A DNA stretch of 64,000 nucleotides from Streptomyces rubiginosohelvolus (GCF_014649875.1 NZ_BMTW01000003.1:124001-188000); one strand, 5' to 3'. Counted from the stretch's first letter, positions 20,965 to 29,405 are shown. Notes: generated by a model not told the origin, from the sequence alone. A program made the numbers and translations.

Positions 20965-21133
20965 ATCGCTCGACGTGCATCGAATCTACCGGCAGGTAGC
21001 GACGGCGGAACGGCCGGATCAGGTGATTCGCGCCACGGCGGACGCCCCTGGCATGCTGTGCGCGCCCGGACCGCCCGCTTCGCCCGTCCGGGTGGATCAA
21101 GCCATGGATCGTGGATCGTGGAACGGGGACAGC

Positions 21134-21745
21134 ATGACCGCGGACGCCAGACCGGCAGCGCCTGCGCTGACCGAGCGCCAGGAGGCCCGTCGCCGCCGCA
21201 TCCTGCACGCCAGCGCCCAGCTGGCCAGCCGGGGCGGGTTCGAGGCGGTGCAGATGCGGGAGGTGGCCGAGGCCGCCGGGGTCGCGCTGGGCACGCTCTA
21301 CCGCTACTTCCCGTCCAAGATCCATCTGCTGGTCGCGACCATGCAGGACCAGCTCCAGCACCTGCACACCACGCTCCGCAAGCGCCCGCCGGCCGGCGAC
21401 GACGCGGCCCAGCGGGTGGCCGAGACGCTGATGCGCGCCTTCCGCGCCCTGCAACGCGAACCGCACCTCGCGGACGCCATGGTCCGCGCCCTCACCTTCG
21501 CCGACCGCAGCGTCAGCCCCGAGGTGGACACGGTCTCCCGGCTCACCACGGCGATCATCCTGGACGCGATGGGCCTGGAGCACCCGACCCCGGAGCAGCT
21601 CTCGGCGGTCCGGGTCATCGAGCACACCTGGCACTCGGCGCTGATCACCTGGCTGTCGGGCCGGGCGTCGATCGCCCAGGTGAAGATCGACATCGAGACG
21701 GTCTGCCGCCTCATCGACCTGACGGCGGGACCTGACCGAGGCTGA
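21134..21745 (+). CDS. kstR: KstR-type TetR repressor of steroid catabolism
   Basis: A 203-residue TetR-family protein. The DNA-binding segment ILHASAQLASRGGFEAVQMREVAEAAGVALGTLYRYFPSKIHLLVA (written here only to mark residues about 20-66) is nearly the same as in mycobacterial KstR. The ligand domain keeps ADAMVRALTFAD and the terminal VIEHTWHSALITWLSGRAS. In mycobacteria KstR binds 3-oxo-cholestenoyl-CoA and releases TnnAACnnGTTnnA operators. Such boxes occur before its own gene and several side-chain genes here. ATG 21134 fits homologue length; an ATG at 20975 would add an unlikely 53-residue leader. Its 3' end overlaps the convergent PPTase gene by 35 bp. Confidence 0.9.
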   Translation: MTADARPAAPALTERQEARRRRILHASAQLASRGGFEAVQMREVAEAAGVALGTLYRYFPSKIHLLVATMQDQLQHLHTTLRKRPPAGDDAAQRVAETLMRAFRALQREPHLADAMVRALTFADRSVSPEVDTVSRLTTAIILDAMGLEHPTPEQLSAVRVIEHTWHSALITWLSGRASIAQVKIDIETVCRLIDLTAGPDRG

Positions 21746-22439
21746 GCGACGGCACGGGGGCCTTGGCGGCTCCGTCGGCTGCGGCGCCCCTGTCAGCCCC
21801 GTCAGCTCCGTCCGCTCCGTCCGCTCCGTCCGCTCCGGCGAGGGCCACCACGGCCGCGCGGCGCCGGTCCGTCCATTCGGTCAGCCGGACGTCGTCCCTC
21901 CCCGCCTTGAACAAGGCCTCCCGCCGGACCCACAACCGCAGCAGCGCCGGACCGGGATCCGGCTCGGCGCAGGCGGCGTCCACCTCGTCGTGCGGCAGCA
22001 GCCGCCTCAGTACGGAGACGGGCCCCGGCCGACGCGTCAGGGGCTCCACGTCGATACCGACCGGGCCCGGCCCGACCACCGCCGCTGCCAGACCGTCGGC
22101 ATGGCTGAGACTGGCGCCGAGCCCGGGGCGGTCCGGAAGATACGGCCGACCGTGCCCGTCCCGCCCGCACCCGGGGCAGCGCTGGGCCGGCTCCACGTCA
22201 CGTGGCGGCAGCCCGGTGACCCGGGAGGCGCACAGCCGCAGCAGCAGCCGGGCCGCCACCACGTCGTCGCGCCGGGCGGGCACCCGGATGCCCGCGAGCC
22301 GGTGCCGCTCCCAGGGGGCGAGCAGGCCCTCGTCCAAGTCCGGATGGGCCAGCACCTCGGCGGTGGTCGCGACGAGCGCCACGGCGGCCGCGCCCACCCG
22401 GCCGGGACCTGTGCCCACCCGGCCGGGACCTGAGCTCAC
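21711..22439 (-). CDS. 4'-phosphopantetheinyl transferase (Sfp type)
   Basis: A protein of about 242 residues that should prime the adjacent carrier protein with phosphopantetheine. Recognisable are SLSHADGLAAAVV, GIDVEPLTRR (Mg-binding Asp/Glu) and LWVRREALFKAG, a variant of the WxxKEA motif. GTG 22439 overlaps the ACP stop by 4 bases (GTGA) and is taken as start, though a later GTG is possible because the first 14 residues come from a 21-bp tandem repeat. The C-terminus has a low-complexity GAD repeat. It is convergent with kstR. Confidence 0.85.
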   Translation of the reverse strand: MSSGPGRVGTGPGRVGAAAVALVATTAEVLAHPDLDEGLLAPWERHRLAGIRVPARRDDVVAARLLLRLCASRVTGLPPRDVEPAQRCPGCGRDGHGRPYLPDRPGLGASLSHADGLAAAVVGPGPVGIDVEPLTRRPGPVSVLRRLLPHDEVDAACAEPDPGPALLRLWVRREALFKAGRDDVRLTEWTDRRRAAVVALAGADGADGADGADGADRGAAADGAAKAPVPSLSLGQVPPSGR

Positions 22440-22455
22440 CCGGCCGGGACCTCCG
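22393..22455. repeat. three tandem copies of a 21-bp unit at the ACP/PPTase junction
   Basis: Copies start near 22393, 22414 and 22435 and share the core CACCCGGCCGGGACCT. The rightmost copy encodes the last residues of the ACP, and the other two add a 7-residue period (GPGRVGT-type) to the start of the PPTase frame. The period of 21 keeps the frame, so it looks like local slippage of the gene end. Confidence 0.75.
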
Positions 22456-22687
22456 CGTGGCCGGCGGGGTCGAGGAAGCGCTCCTTGACGCGGGCGAGGG
22501 TGCGGAAGTCGTCGATGGTGACCTCCTGCAGATCGATGCTGCTGCCCGAGATCTCCTCCAGGAGATCGACGAACTCCAGGAAGTCCATGGAGTCGATGAG
22601 GCGGGCCTCGATGAGGTCCTCGTCCACGCCGATCGGGCCGTCGAGGCCGGGGTTCTTCTCGTGGAGCCACGCTGAGACCTGGTCCAT
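22436..22687 (-). CDS. free-standing acyl/aminoacyl carrier protein
   Basis: An 83-residue acidic four-helix carrier protein. Ser33 in LIDSMDFLEFV is the phosphopantetheine attachment site (the usual DSL/DSM motif). There is no catalytic domain attached. It lies 68 bases after the aminoacyl-carrier ligase gene and overlaps the PPTase gene, so ligase, carrier and priming enzyme form one operon. The inferred role is to carry an aminoacyl thioester made by the ligase for the oxygenase and condensation proteins encoded divergently. Confidence 0.88.
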   Translation of the reverse strand: MDQVSAWLHEKNPGLDGPIGVDEDLIEARLIDSMDFLEFVDLLEEISGSSIDLQEVTIDDFRTLARVKERFLDPAGHAEVPAG

Positions 22688-22755
22688 GGGGGAAATCGCT
22701 CCTCTTGCTGTTCTGGTGACCGAACCGTTCCGGCGGCCGACGGACGGGGTGGAGG

Positions 22756-23619
22756 TCAGGAACCGGTGACGGCGGCCCGGAGCCGCTCCAGCGCCTGCTC
22801 GGCCGTGCCGTGGGCGAGGATCATCGCGTGCACCCAGCGCTCGACGCCGAAGGCGACGCAGGAGCTGTACGCGGGCCCGTGGGAGCCGGCGCGGATGCCG
22901 AGCCGCTCGCCGAAGAAGTTGCGGTGCCGGTTGACGGAGGCGATGGCCGTACCGTCGGGGGCGCTGTACTCGTACTTGACCGGGTCCAGTGCCATGAGGC
23001 GGGCCCGCGACCCCCCGTTGTCGTAGAACGGGTCGTCGGCCGCCGCCCGGGTCAGGGTCAGGCCGAGCCGCCCCGCCACCTCCTGGACGAACTCCCCTCC
23101 CCGCGCCTGGTGTTCGGTGGCCCCGTCCTTGGTCCCGAGGTAGAGCACCTCACGCATATGGAACCCCCACAGGCGGCGCAGGCCGTCGTAGTGGGTCTCG
23201 TTGCGGAAGCAGCGGCCGACCGCCGAGAGCCGCAGCCCGTCGTCACCGACGTCCTCGCCCTCCAGGGAGAGCAGCAGGCCGTAACAGGTCGCGGACGGCA
23301 GCACATGGCCGGTCGGCTGGAGCGGGAGATCCTGGGGCGAGCCGCCGGAGGCCAGACCGTCGAGCGCGTCCGGGCCGAACCGCCCTGCGGATACGCCGAG
23401 ATGGGGAAAGTTGCGGAAGAAGTCCAGCCGCGCAAGGCCGTCGACGGAGAGCAGGGGCGGCCCCACCACTTCGGGGGCCGAGAGCTGTGCGGCCAGGCCG
23501 GTCAGGAGGTCGTCCAGGCCCCGCAGCAGGGCGGTGCGGACCGGGTCCAGCGTGATCAGCCCGGCGCCGGGGCTCTTCAGCTCGATGTCCGGCAGGGCGG
23601 TGATGCTGGGTGTGTTCAT
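22756..23619 (-). CDS. amino acid:[carrier protein] ligase (SerRS-like class II synthetase homologue)
   Basis: A 287-residue class II aaRS catalytic core without a tRNA-binding arm. Motif 2 reads RCFRNETHYDGLRRLWGFHMRE (residues about 136-157), and motif 3 contains AFGVERWVHAM (Arg261). Cys112 (ATCYG), Glu157 (MRE) and Cys254 (SSCVAFG) occupy the positions of the zinc ligands described for Bradyrhizobium amino acid:[carrier protein] ligases, which load Gly or Ala onto a carrier protein instead of tRNA. ATG 23619 is clear. The carrier and PPTase genes directly downstream strongly support this function. Amino acid specificity cannot be read from sequence. Confidence 0.88.
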   Translation of the reverse strand: MNTPSITALPDIELKSPGAGLITLDPVRTALLRGLDDLLTGLAAQLSAPEVVGPPLLSVDGLARLDFFRNFPHLGVSAGRFGPDALDGLASGGSPQDLPLQPTGHVLPSATCYGLLLSLEGEDVGDDGLRLSAVGRCFRNETHYDGLRRLWGFHMREVLYLGTKDGATEHQARGGEFVQEVAGRLGLTLTRAAADDPFYDNGGSRARLMALDPVKYEYSAPDGTAIASVNRHRNFFGERLGIRAGSHGPAYSSCVAFGVERWVHAMILAHGTAEQALERLRAAVTGS

Positions 23620-23939
23620 GGGACCGCGTCTTTCTGAAAAGCGGGTTGACAGGTCGTCACGAACCCGACCGCGCCCTTGGACACTAGGCCCGCTGCTCGC
23701 TTGTTGTCTAGACCAAAAATACCGAACGCCAGGTATCGGCTCCATGGCCACCTGGCACAGGACGGCACGCCATATCCCCATATGTAACGGGCACTTGACA
23801 GTCCGGGCGGTCTGGACCAATCCTGCTGATCGACGTGGTCACGGCTCCTCGCACCACGGCACTGCCATCCGTCCCGCCGACCGCGGCGACCCCGCTCCCC
23901 CGGGGTCGCCGCGCGGCCGGCCGAGGAGAAGAACCTGCC
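23620..23939. promoter_or_regulatory. divergent promoter region of the aminoacyl-carrier locus
   Basis: This 320-bp gap holds no gene. It contains an AT-richer patch (about 23700-23785), a CATAT-CCCC-ATATG inverted repeat (23771-23784), a TTGACA at 23794 that could be a -35 box for the rightward operon, and two copies of GTCTRGACCAA at 23706-23716 and 23810-23820. The repeated 11-mer is a candidate operator. No dedicated regulator gene lies inside the locus. Confidence 0.5.
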
Positions 23940-25046
23940 ATGAACCTCATGACGACCCCCGCCCCTCGCCGCCGTCCCCGCCTGCACCGCGCGGCGTCGG
24001 ACATCCCGTACTTCAGCGCGGACGGCGAGGCCTACCTCGCGCAGACGGCCCTGCGGGAGCTCGACAAGTCGCGTCCGCTGCGGGTGCTGTCCGAGGAGGA
24101 CTTCGCCCACTGGCAGACGTACGGCTACGTCATCGTCCGCGAGGCGATACCGGCGGCAACAGCCCGCCGACTGCTCGACTTCACCTGGGAGTTCCAGGGC
24201 CTGGACCCCGAGCGGCCGGAGAGCTGGTACGAGGACCGGCCACTGCGCTCCGAGCTGGACCAGCAACTGCACATCTACGGCTTCGTCGAGGCGTACCACC
24301 ACCAACTCCTCTGGGACAACCGGCAGTCGCAGCGGGTGTACGACGCCTTCGTCGACGTGTGGGACTGCGAGGAGCTGTGGGTCACCCTGGACCGGCTCAA
24401 CCTCAACCCGCCCAACCGGGGCAACCGCGACCGCGCCCTGATCGAGGCGACGGACCGGGGCTTCGACATCGAGCTGCACTGGGACATCGACACCACGCTC
24501 GCCGTGCCGCCCCAGCGGGTGCAGGGCATCATCGCGCTCAACGACACCCGGCCGGAGACGGGCGGTTTCCAGTGCTGCCCGGAGCTGTTCCGGCAGTTCG
24601 ACGCCTGGAAGGTCGCCCAGCCCGCGGACCGGGACCCGTTGCGCCCGGCCATCGACCGGGACGAACTCCCCGTCGTACGGCCGGATCTGCGCCCCGGCGA
24701 CCTGCTCATCTGGAACGGTCTGCTGGCCCACGGGGTGGCCCGCAACCTCTCCGAGAACGGGGTGCGGGCCGTGCAGTACCTGTCGATGATGCCCGCCCTG
24801 GAGGAGCACGAGCGGCTGCGCAAGTCCCGGGTGGAGTCCTGGCGCCATCTGCGCACCCCGCGGTGGAACCGCACGCTGGTCGGCGACCCGGTGCTGCCCG
24901 AGTCCAAGCGCTACCCGACGGCCGAGCTGAACCCGCTGGGCAGCCGGCTGCTGGGGCTGGCCTCCTGGCAGGACCCGGTCGAGGACACAGCGGCCACTGC
25001 ACCCGCCGCCGCAAGCGGGGAGCCTTCGTGCGCCGCGTCTGCCTGA
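23940..25046 (+). CDS. PhyH-type Fe(II)/2-oxoglutarate dioxygenase
   Basis: A 368-residue phytanoyl-CoA-dioxygenase-family protein. The iron triad is readable as His180 and Asp182 (ELHWDIDTT) and His264 (LLAHGVARNL), with Arg276 (NGVRAVQY) placed to bind 2-oxoglutarate. ATG 23940 follows GAGGAG. In carrier-protein pathways such enzymes hydroxylate or halogenate tethered amino acids or acyl groups, so hydroxylation of the aminoacyl-ACP is a reasonable guess. It heads the rightward operon and overlaps the next gene by 19 bases. Confidence 0.85.
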   Translation: MNLMTTPAPRRRPRLHRAASDIPYFSADGEAYLAQTALRELDKSRPLRVLSEEDFAHWQTYGYVIVREAIPAATARRLLDFTWEFQGLDPERPESWYEDRPLRSELDQQLHIYGFVEAYHHQLLWDNRQSQRVYDAFVDVWDCEELWVTLDRLNLNPPNRGNRDRALIEATDRGFDIELHWDIDTTLAVPPQRVQGIIALNDTRPETGGFQCCPELFRQFDAWKVAQPADRDPLRPAIDRDELPVVRPDLRPGDLLIWNGLLAHGVARNLSENGVRAVQYLSMMPALEEHERLRKSRVESWRHLRTPRWNRTLVGDPVLPESKRYPTAELNPLGSRLLGLASWQDPVEDTAATAPAAASGEPSCAASA

Positions 25047-26344
25047 CCCTGCCCACGCACCGGGCATGCACCGGGACGATCACGGCGATCGCCGAGGAAG
25101 CGGCTTACGGGGCAAGGGAGCTCGGGGCGGAGGTGCACCTCCTGATCCTGGACTCCTCCCCCGCGCCGGTGCTTACCGAGCACCGGCAGGCGGTGGCCGC
25201 GCTGTTCGCGCAGCCCGGGGTAACCGTCCACCACCTCGACGAGGACGAGCAGCGGACCTTCCTGCGCGAGGTGGCGACCCGGTCCGCCGGGGATGCGGCT
25301 TCCGCGGACCGGCTGCTGGAGCTGATGCTGCCGTCCCGCGTCTCCTACGGGGCGTGCACCAACCGGGCGTTCCTCATCGCCCAGGCCCTCGGCTGCACGT
25401 CCGTCCATCGCCGGGACTCCGACAGCCGCTACCAGCGCGCCGACGGCGAGCCGGTCTTCCCTCTCCACCAGGAACTCACCTACCTCGGACAACGGGCGGA
25501 CAACGTAAGGAAGTCGGCGACGAGGAGCAAGCTGCCGCCGGGCTCGGGAGACCGGCGGGTGGCGGTGGCGGGCGGCTCGTTCGTGGGCGAGATGTCGGTG
25601 GACGTCGCGGAGATCCGCGACCTCGACCCGGACACGTACGGCGAACTGGTCGGCCTGTCACTGCCCGAGGGCTCCCCGTCGATCTGGCGCAACCACCTGA
25701 TCGACGCGTCGTTCCGGGGCGCGGGGAACGGGACGTTCGACGGCGACCACGCCACGCTCGCCCCGATCAGCCCGATGCGCGTGGACATGTGCAACGTGGC
25801 GCTGGACCACGAGGTCTACAGCCGGGTGCCGCTGCCGCCCGCCACGGACACCATCGGCACCGACTACTTCCTGCTTCACCTCACCCACGACGCCCGGCTT
25901 CCCGGCCTCCAGCACAACCGGCACATCGTGAACTTCCATACGGAGGAGCGGCGTACGGACGCCGGGTTCCTGGCGTACCAGGTCCGGTTCGCGAAGTTCC
26001 TTCTGGCGAAGGCGTATCTGAACACGGTGTACGCGAGGACGGCGGCGGCCGGTGACGCGCTGCTCGACGCGGAGGGCCACATCGAGGCATCCACGGTGGC
26101 CGGCTTCGTCCGGGACAGCGTCGGCCTGGACCGTACGGACGTGGCCCGCCGCCTGGACGTCATCGACCGGGCGTACCGCCGGCTCGGCGGCCGCTACACG
26201 ACGGTCGCGGACACACTCGCCGACCGCCGCTCGCGCCTCCTGGACGAGGCCCGCGACGACATGGCCGACTTCGCCCACCTGATGGACCACTGGGAGGCCC
26301 TGACCGGTGCGAGCGCCGAAGCGGGCCTGGCCGTGACCCGATGA
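25028..26344 (+). CDS. DUF6271-like protein with GT-A-type DxD motif, unknown function
   Basis: A 438-residue soluble protein. The N-terminus RRVCLTLPTHR followed by a beta-strand/helix pattern and ELGAEVHLLILDSS, and a later RRDSDSRYQ (Asp130-x-Asp132), look like a GT-A nucleotide-sugar fold. Homologues in Streptomyces are, as far as I recall, grouped as DUF6271. The C-terminal third is helical. GTG 25028 with GGGGAG upstream overlaps the oxygenase gene by 19 bases; the stop overlaps the next ATG (ATGA). It may be a glycosyl- or nucleotidyl-transferase, but there is no proof. Confidence 0.75.
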   Translation: MRRVCLTLPTHRACTGTITAIAEEAAYGARELGAEVHLLILDSSPAPVLTEHRQAVAALFAQPGVTVHHLDEDEQRTFLREVATRSAGDAASADRLLELMLPSRVSYGACTNRAFLIAQALGCTSVHRRDSDSRYQRADGEPVFPLHQELTYLGQRADNVRKSATRSKLPPGSGDRRVAVAGGSFVGEMSVDVAEIRDLDPDTYGELVGLSLPEGSPSIWRNHLIDASFRGAGNGTFDGDHATLAPISPMRVDMCNVALDHEVYSRVPLPPATDTIGTDYFLLHLTHDARLPGLQHNRHIVNFHTEERRTDAGFLAYQVRFAKFLLAKAYLNTVYARTAAAGDALLDAEGHIEASTVAGFVRDSVGLDRTDVARRLDVIDRAYRRLGGRYTTVADTLADRRSRLLDEARDDMADFAHLMDHWEALTGASAEAGLAVTR

Positions 26345-28113
26345 CCCCGACCCCCGCCGTCGGCAAGGACACCATGCACCAGAACCCTCCGCCCCTCACC
26401 ACGACCACGGTCACCGTCGCCTACGCGGGCGGTGACGAGCGCCGGGGCCCCGTCACCATGGGCCAGGCCAACATGATCCGCTGCATCCTGCGGGACGACC
26501 CGACCCACATCAACATCCACGATGTGTGGCCCGTCCCGGAGGGCACCACCTCGGCGGCCGTCACCGACGCCCTGCGGGCCCTGGCCGTACGGCACGAGGG
26601 GCTGCGCACCACCTTCCCGCACCCGCCGGGCGCGGCACCGGTCGGCCAAGTCGTGTCGGCGGAGGGCACGTTCACGGTGACCGTCCTCGACCACGCCGAA
26701 CTCCCCGGCGATCCGGCGGAGTACGCGGAGTCGGTGGCGCGGGCGGCGCGGGCAGGGCGCTTCGCCCTCGATCGGGAGTTCCCGGTGCGGATCACCCTGC
26801 TCACCGTGGCCGGACAACCGGCCTACGTGGCACTGGCGTTCAGCCATGCGGTGGCGGACGGCAGCGCGATGGCCATCCTGCGCGAGGAGTTCGCCGAACT
26901 GCTGGCGGGCAAGGAGCTGCCGGGGCTCACGTCCCTGCCCCCGGTCGACCTGGCCGCCGTGGAGGCGTCCTCGGCCGGGCTGCGGAAGTCGGAGGCGTCC
27001 CTGCGGTACTGGGAGCGGATCCTCCGCACCGGGCCGCAGGAGATGTTCGCCGAGCCGCGCGGCAGGAGGCCGGGCACCGACGAGGAGGCCCGGCAGCTGA
27101 CGCTCCGCTCGCGCCGGGGGGCCCGGGCGCTCGCCGGGGCGGCCCGCCGAACCGGGCACCCCGAGGCCACCGTGCTGATGGCCGCCTGGTGCGCCCTGGT
27201 GGCCCACCGGGCGGGCCAGGACAGCTGCGTCACCGCCGTTCCGAGCGCCAACCGGTTCCACGCGCGGGTCGCCCGTTCGGTGACCACGACGTCCCAGGAC
27301 GCGCTGCTGCACCTGGACGTCCGGGTGGAGACGTTCGACGCGCTGGTCGCCCGGACGTGGGGGGCGGTGCTCAACGCCTACCGGCACAGCCAGTTCGACT
27401 CCGTACGGCTGTGGGAGATGATCGACCGGGTCACCGCCGAGCGCGGCAGCCACTTCGGCCGGGACGTGGTGTTCAACGACGTGAGCGCCCTGCCCGCCCC
27501 GCTCCTGGGCACGGACGCGCAGGAGCGCGACGACGCCGAGCAGGAGCTGACCTGGGGGCCGCCCCAGGCACTGCCGACCCGGCTGCTCGCCTTCACGTAC
27601 CGGACGGCCCCCCAACTGCACATCTCCCTGTGGGCCGCCCCCTCGGTCTTCACCCCCGAGGAGGCCGAGGGTTTCCTCTCCGGGCTGGTCCTGCTCCTGG
27701 AGGCGGCCGCCGCCGGGGACGTGCCGATGAAGGCGCTGGCCGAGGTGACGGGAGTCCGCCCCGCCGAACGCGGGCCCGACTGGCTCCGGGTGGACGGCTG
27801 CTGGGTCTCGCCCGACGCCGTGCGCGAGACCCTCGGCCGGGCGGTGGGCGGACTGCCGGTGCGGGTGCAGGTGACCGAGACGTCCGGCGCCGAGCCGTAC
27901 CTGACGGCGTACATCGCCCTCGGCGACACCTCGTTGACACCCACCGAGGCCCACCGGGCGCTGACCGCCCTCATCCCGGCCGCCGGTTCGGGGGTCCTGG
28001 CGCCCCACCGCTACGTACTCGTGGAGAACCCGCCCACCGAGCCGAACCGGAGCGACGCATGGCGTCGACTGAACACCATCGATGAAGGGACCGGCAGAAG
28101 CCGGCAGGTGTGA
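26341..28113 (+). CDS. free-standing NRPS-type condensation domain with vestigial adenylation C-subdomain
   Basis: A 590-residue protein. Residues about 35-470 form a condensation (chloramphenicol-acetyltransferase-like) fold with FSHAVADGSA, where His169 and Asp173-Gly174 supply the HxxxDG catalytic motif (the first His of HHxxxDG is Ser168). Residues about 480-585 (DGCWVSPDAVRETL, PYLTAYIAL, ALIPAAG, PHRYVLVENPPTEPN) resemble the mobile C-terminal subdomain of ANL adenylating enzymes. The catalytic Lys region reads PTEPNRSDAW, without an obvious Lys, and no adenylation core is present. It likely joins the ACP-bound aminoacyl group to an amine or alcohol acceptor. Translationally coupled both sides. 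Confidence 0.8.
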   Translation: MTPTPAVGKDTMHQNPPPLTTTTVTVAYAGGDERRGPVTMGQANMIRCILRDDPTHINIHDVWPVPEGTTSAAVTDALRALAVRHEGLRTTFPHPPGAAPVGQVVSAEGTFTVTVLDHAELPGDPAEYAESVARAARAGRFALDREFPVRITLLTVAGQPAYVALAFSHAVADGSAMAILREEFAELLAGKELPGLTSLPPVDLAAVEASSAGLRKSEASLRYWERILRTGPQEMFAEPRGRRPGTDEEARQLTLRSRRGARALAGAARRTGHPEATVLMAAWCALVAHRAGQDSCVTAVPSANRFHARVARSVTTTSQDALLHLDVRVETFDALVARTWGAVLNAYRHSQFDSVRLWEMIDRVTAERGSHFGRDVVFNDVSALPAPLLGTDAQERDDAEQELTWGPPQALPTRLLAFTYRTAPQLHISLWAAPSVFTPEEAEGFLSGLVLLLEAAAAGDVPMKALAEVTGVRPAERGPDWLRVDGCWVSPDAVRETLGRAVGGLPVRVQVTETSGAEPYLTAYIALGDTSLTPTEAHRALTALIPAAGSGVLAPHRYVLVENPPTEPNRSDAWRRLNTIDEGTGRSRQV

Positions 28114-28114
28114 C

Positions 28115-29395
28115 ATGAGCGTTGACGACACGACCCTCCCGCAGCAGTCGGCCACGCTGCCGAGCCCCTGGCGATCGACCCGGTTCCGGCTGTTCTTCAC
28201 GGCCCGCAGCGCGTCGCTGCTGGCCGACGGCATGCTGATGGTCTCCCTGACCACGGCGGTGCTGGGGGCGGGCCACGGGGCGAGCGGCGTCGGGTACGCG
28301 CTGGCGGCGTGGATGACCCCGATCGTGCTGCTGGTGCTGTTCGGCGGGGTGCTGGCCGACCGGTTCACGCCGCAGCTGATGATGATCTGCGCGGACGTGG
28401 CGCGCATGCTGGCCATGCTGACGCTGGCCACGCTCCTCTTCTCCTCCGACAGCGTCCCCCTGTGGCAGATCATGGGGTTGATGGCGCTGAGCGGGGCCGC
28501 GACGGCGATGTTCCAGCCCGGGATGGCGAGCATGGTCCCCCGGGTCGCGGAGGACATCCAGAAGGCCAACGCCCTGCTGCGGATCTCCGAGGCGCTGAGC
28601 ACGCTGCTGGGCCCGGGCCTGGCGGGCATCCTCGTCGCGTACTGGCAGGTCTCGGGCTCGTACATCGTCATCGCGGCGGCGTACGCGCTCAGCGCCCTCG
28701 TCCTCCTCCCCCTGCGCAAGCTGCACACGGAACGCGACGAGGGCGACGCCCCGATGTGGCGCAGGCTGGCGACGGGCTGGCAGGAGTTCCGGTCCCGCCA
28801 GTGGCTGTGGGGCGTGATCGCGGTCTGGTCGGTGTACGGCCTGTTCGTGTTCGGCCCGGCGCTGCCGCTGGGGGCGGCGCTGATGATCGAGCAGCACGGG
28901 GCGAGCGGGTACGGCTGGATCGCCTCGGCGGACGGCGCGGGCACGATCATCGGCGGCCTGATCGGCATGCGCGTCCGCCCGCGCCGCCCCTTGGTCGCGG
29001 GCGCCCTGGCCATGCTCTGCTTCGCGCTCAACCCCCTGGCCCCGGCGCTGGAATGGTCCTTCGCGGCCACGGCGATCGCGCATGTCATCGCGGGTTACGG
29101 CTTCGCGTTCTGGGGCGTGATGTGGGCTACGAGCGTCCAGTCACACATCCCGCTGACGGTCCTGAGCCGCGTCTCGGCGTACGACGTCGCGGGCTCCATC
29201 ATGGTCATCCCCCTGGGCCGCGCCCTGGCGGGCCCGGCGGCGGACGCGTTCGGCGCGAACGAGGTGCTGATCTTCTCGTCGGTGATGTCGTGCGCCCTGC
29301 TGGCGGTGATGCTGAGCGTCCCGGCGATCCGGGCGCTGCGGCGGGCGCCGGAGGGCGTGCTCCGGCCGAAGGCGGAGGGCGAGCCGGCGGTCTGA
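28115..29395 (+). CDS. MFS transporter, probable exporter of the locus product
   Basis: A 426-residue MFS protein of the MFS_3/enterobactin-exporter-like type with about 12 hydrophobic helices. Visible features are FTARSASLLADGMLMVSL in helix 1, GGVLADRFTP (motif A), and PGMASMVPRVAEDIQKANAL after helix 4. ATG 28115 lies 2 bases after the condensation-protein stop, so it is the last gene of the four-gene rightward operon. Efflux of the small molecule made by the locus is the simplest role; import cannot be excluded. Confidence 0.83.
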   Translation: MSVDDTTLPQQSATLPSPWRSTRFRLFFTARSASLLADGMLMVSLTTAVLGAGHGASGVGYALAAWMTPIVLLVLFGGVLADRFTPQLMMICADVARMLAMLTLATLLFSSDSVPLWQIMGLMALSGAATAMFQPGMASMVPRVAEDIQKANALLRISEALSTLLGPGLAGILVAYWQVSGSYIVIAAAYALSALVLLPLRKLHTERDEGDAPMWRRLATGWQEFRSRQWLWGVIAVWSVYGLFVFGPALPLGAALMIEQHGASGYGWIASADGAGTIIGGLIGMRVRPRRPLVAGALAMLCFALNPLAPALEWSFAATAIAHVIAGYGFAFWGVMWATSVQSHIPLTVLSRVSAYDVAGSIMVIPLGRALAGPAADAFGANEVLIFSSVMSCALLAVMLSVPAIRALRRAPEGVLRPKAEGEPAV

Positions 29396-29405
29396 TCTCG
29401 CGCGA

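Noticed and set aside
20975..21133. Longer kstR reading frame from ATG 20975
   Set aside because: The extra 53 residues are not like any KstR N-terminus and the start lies just after the double operator; ATG 21134 fits the family.
22393..22455. CRISPR-like or satellite array
   Set aside because: Only three directly adjacent 21-bp copies without spacers, inside coding sequence.
22756..23619. Genuine seryl-tRNA synthetase
   Set aside because: The N-terminal tRNA-binding coiled-coil is missing, the length is 287 residues, and the neighbours are ACP and PPTase; the Cys/Glu/Cys zinc pattern fits carrier-protein ligases.
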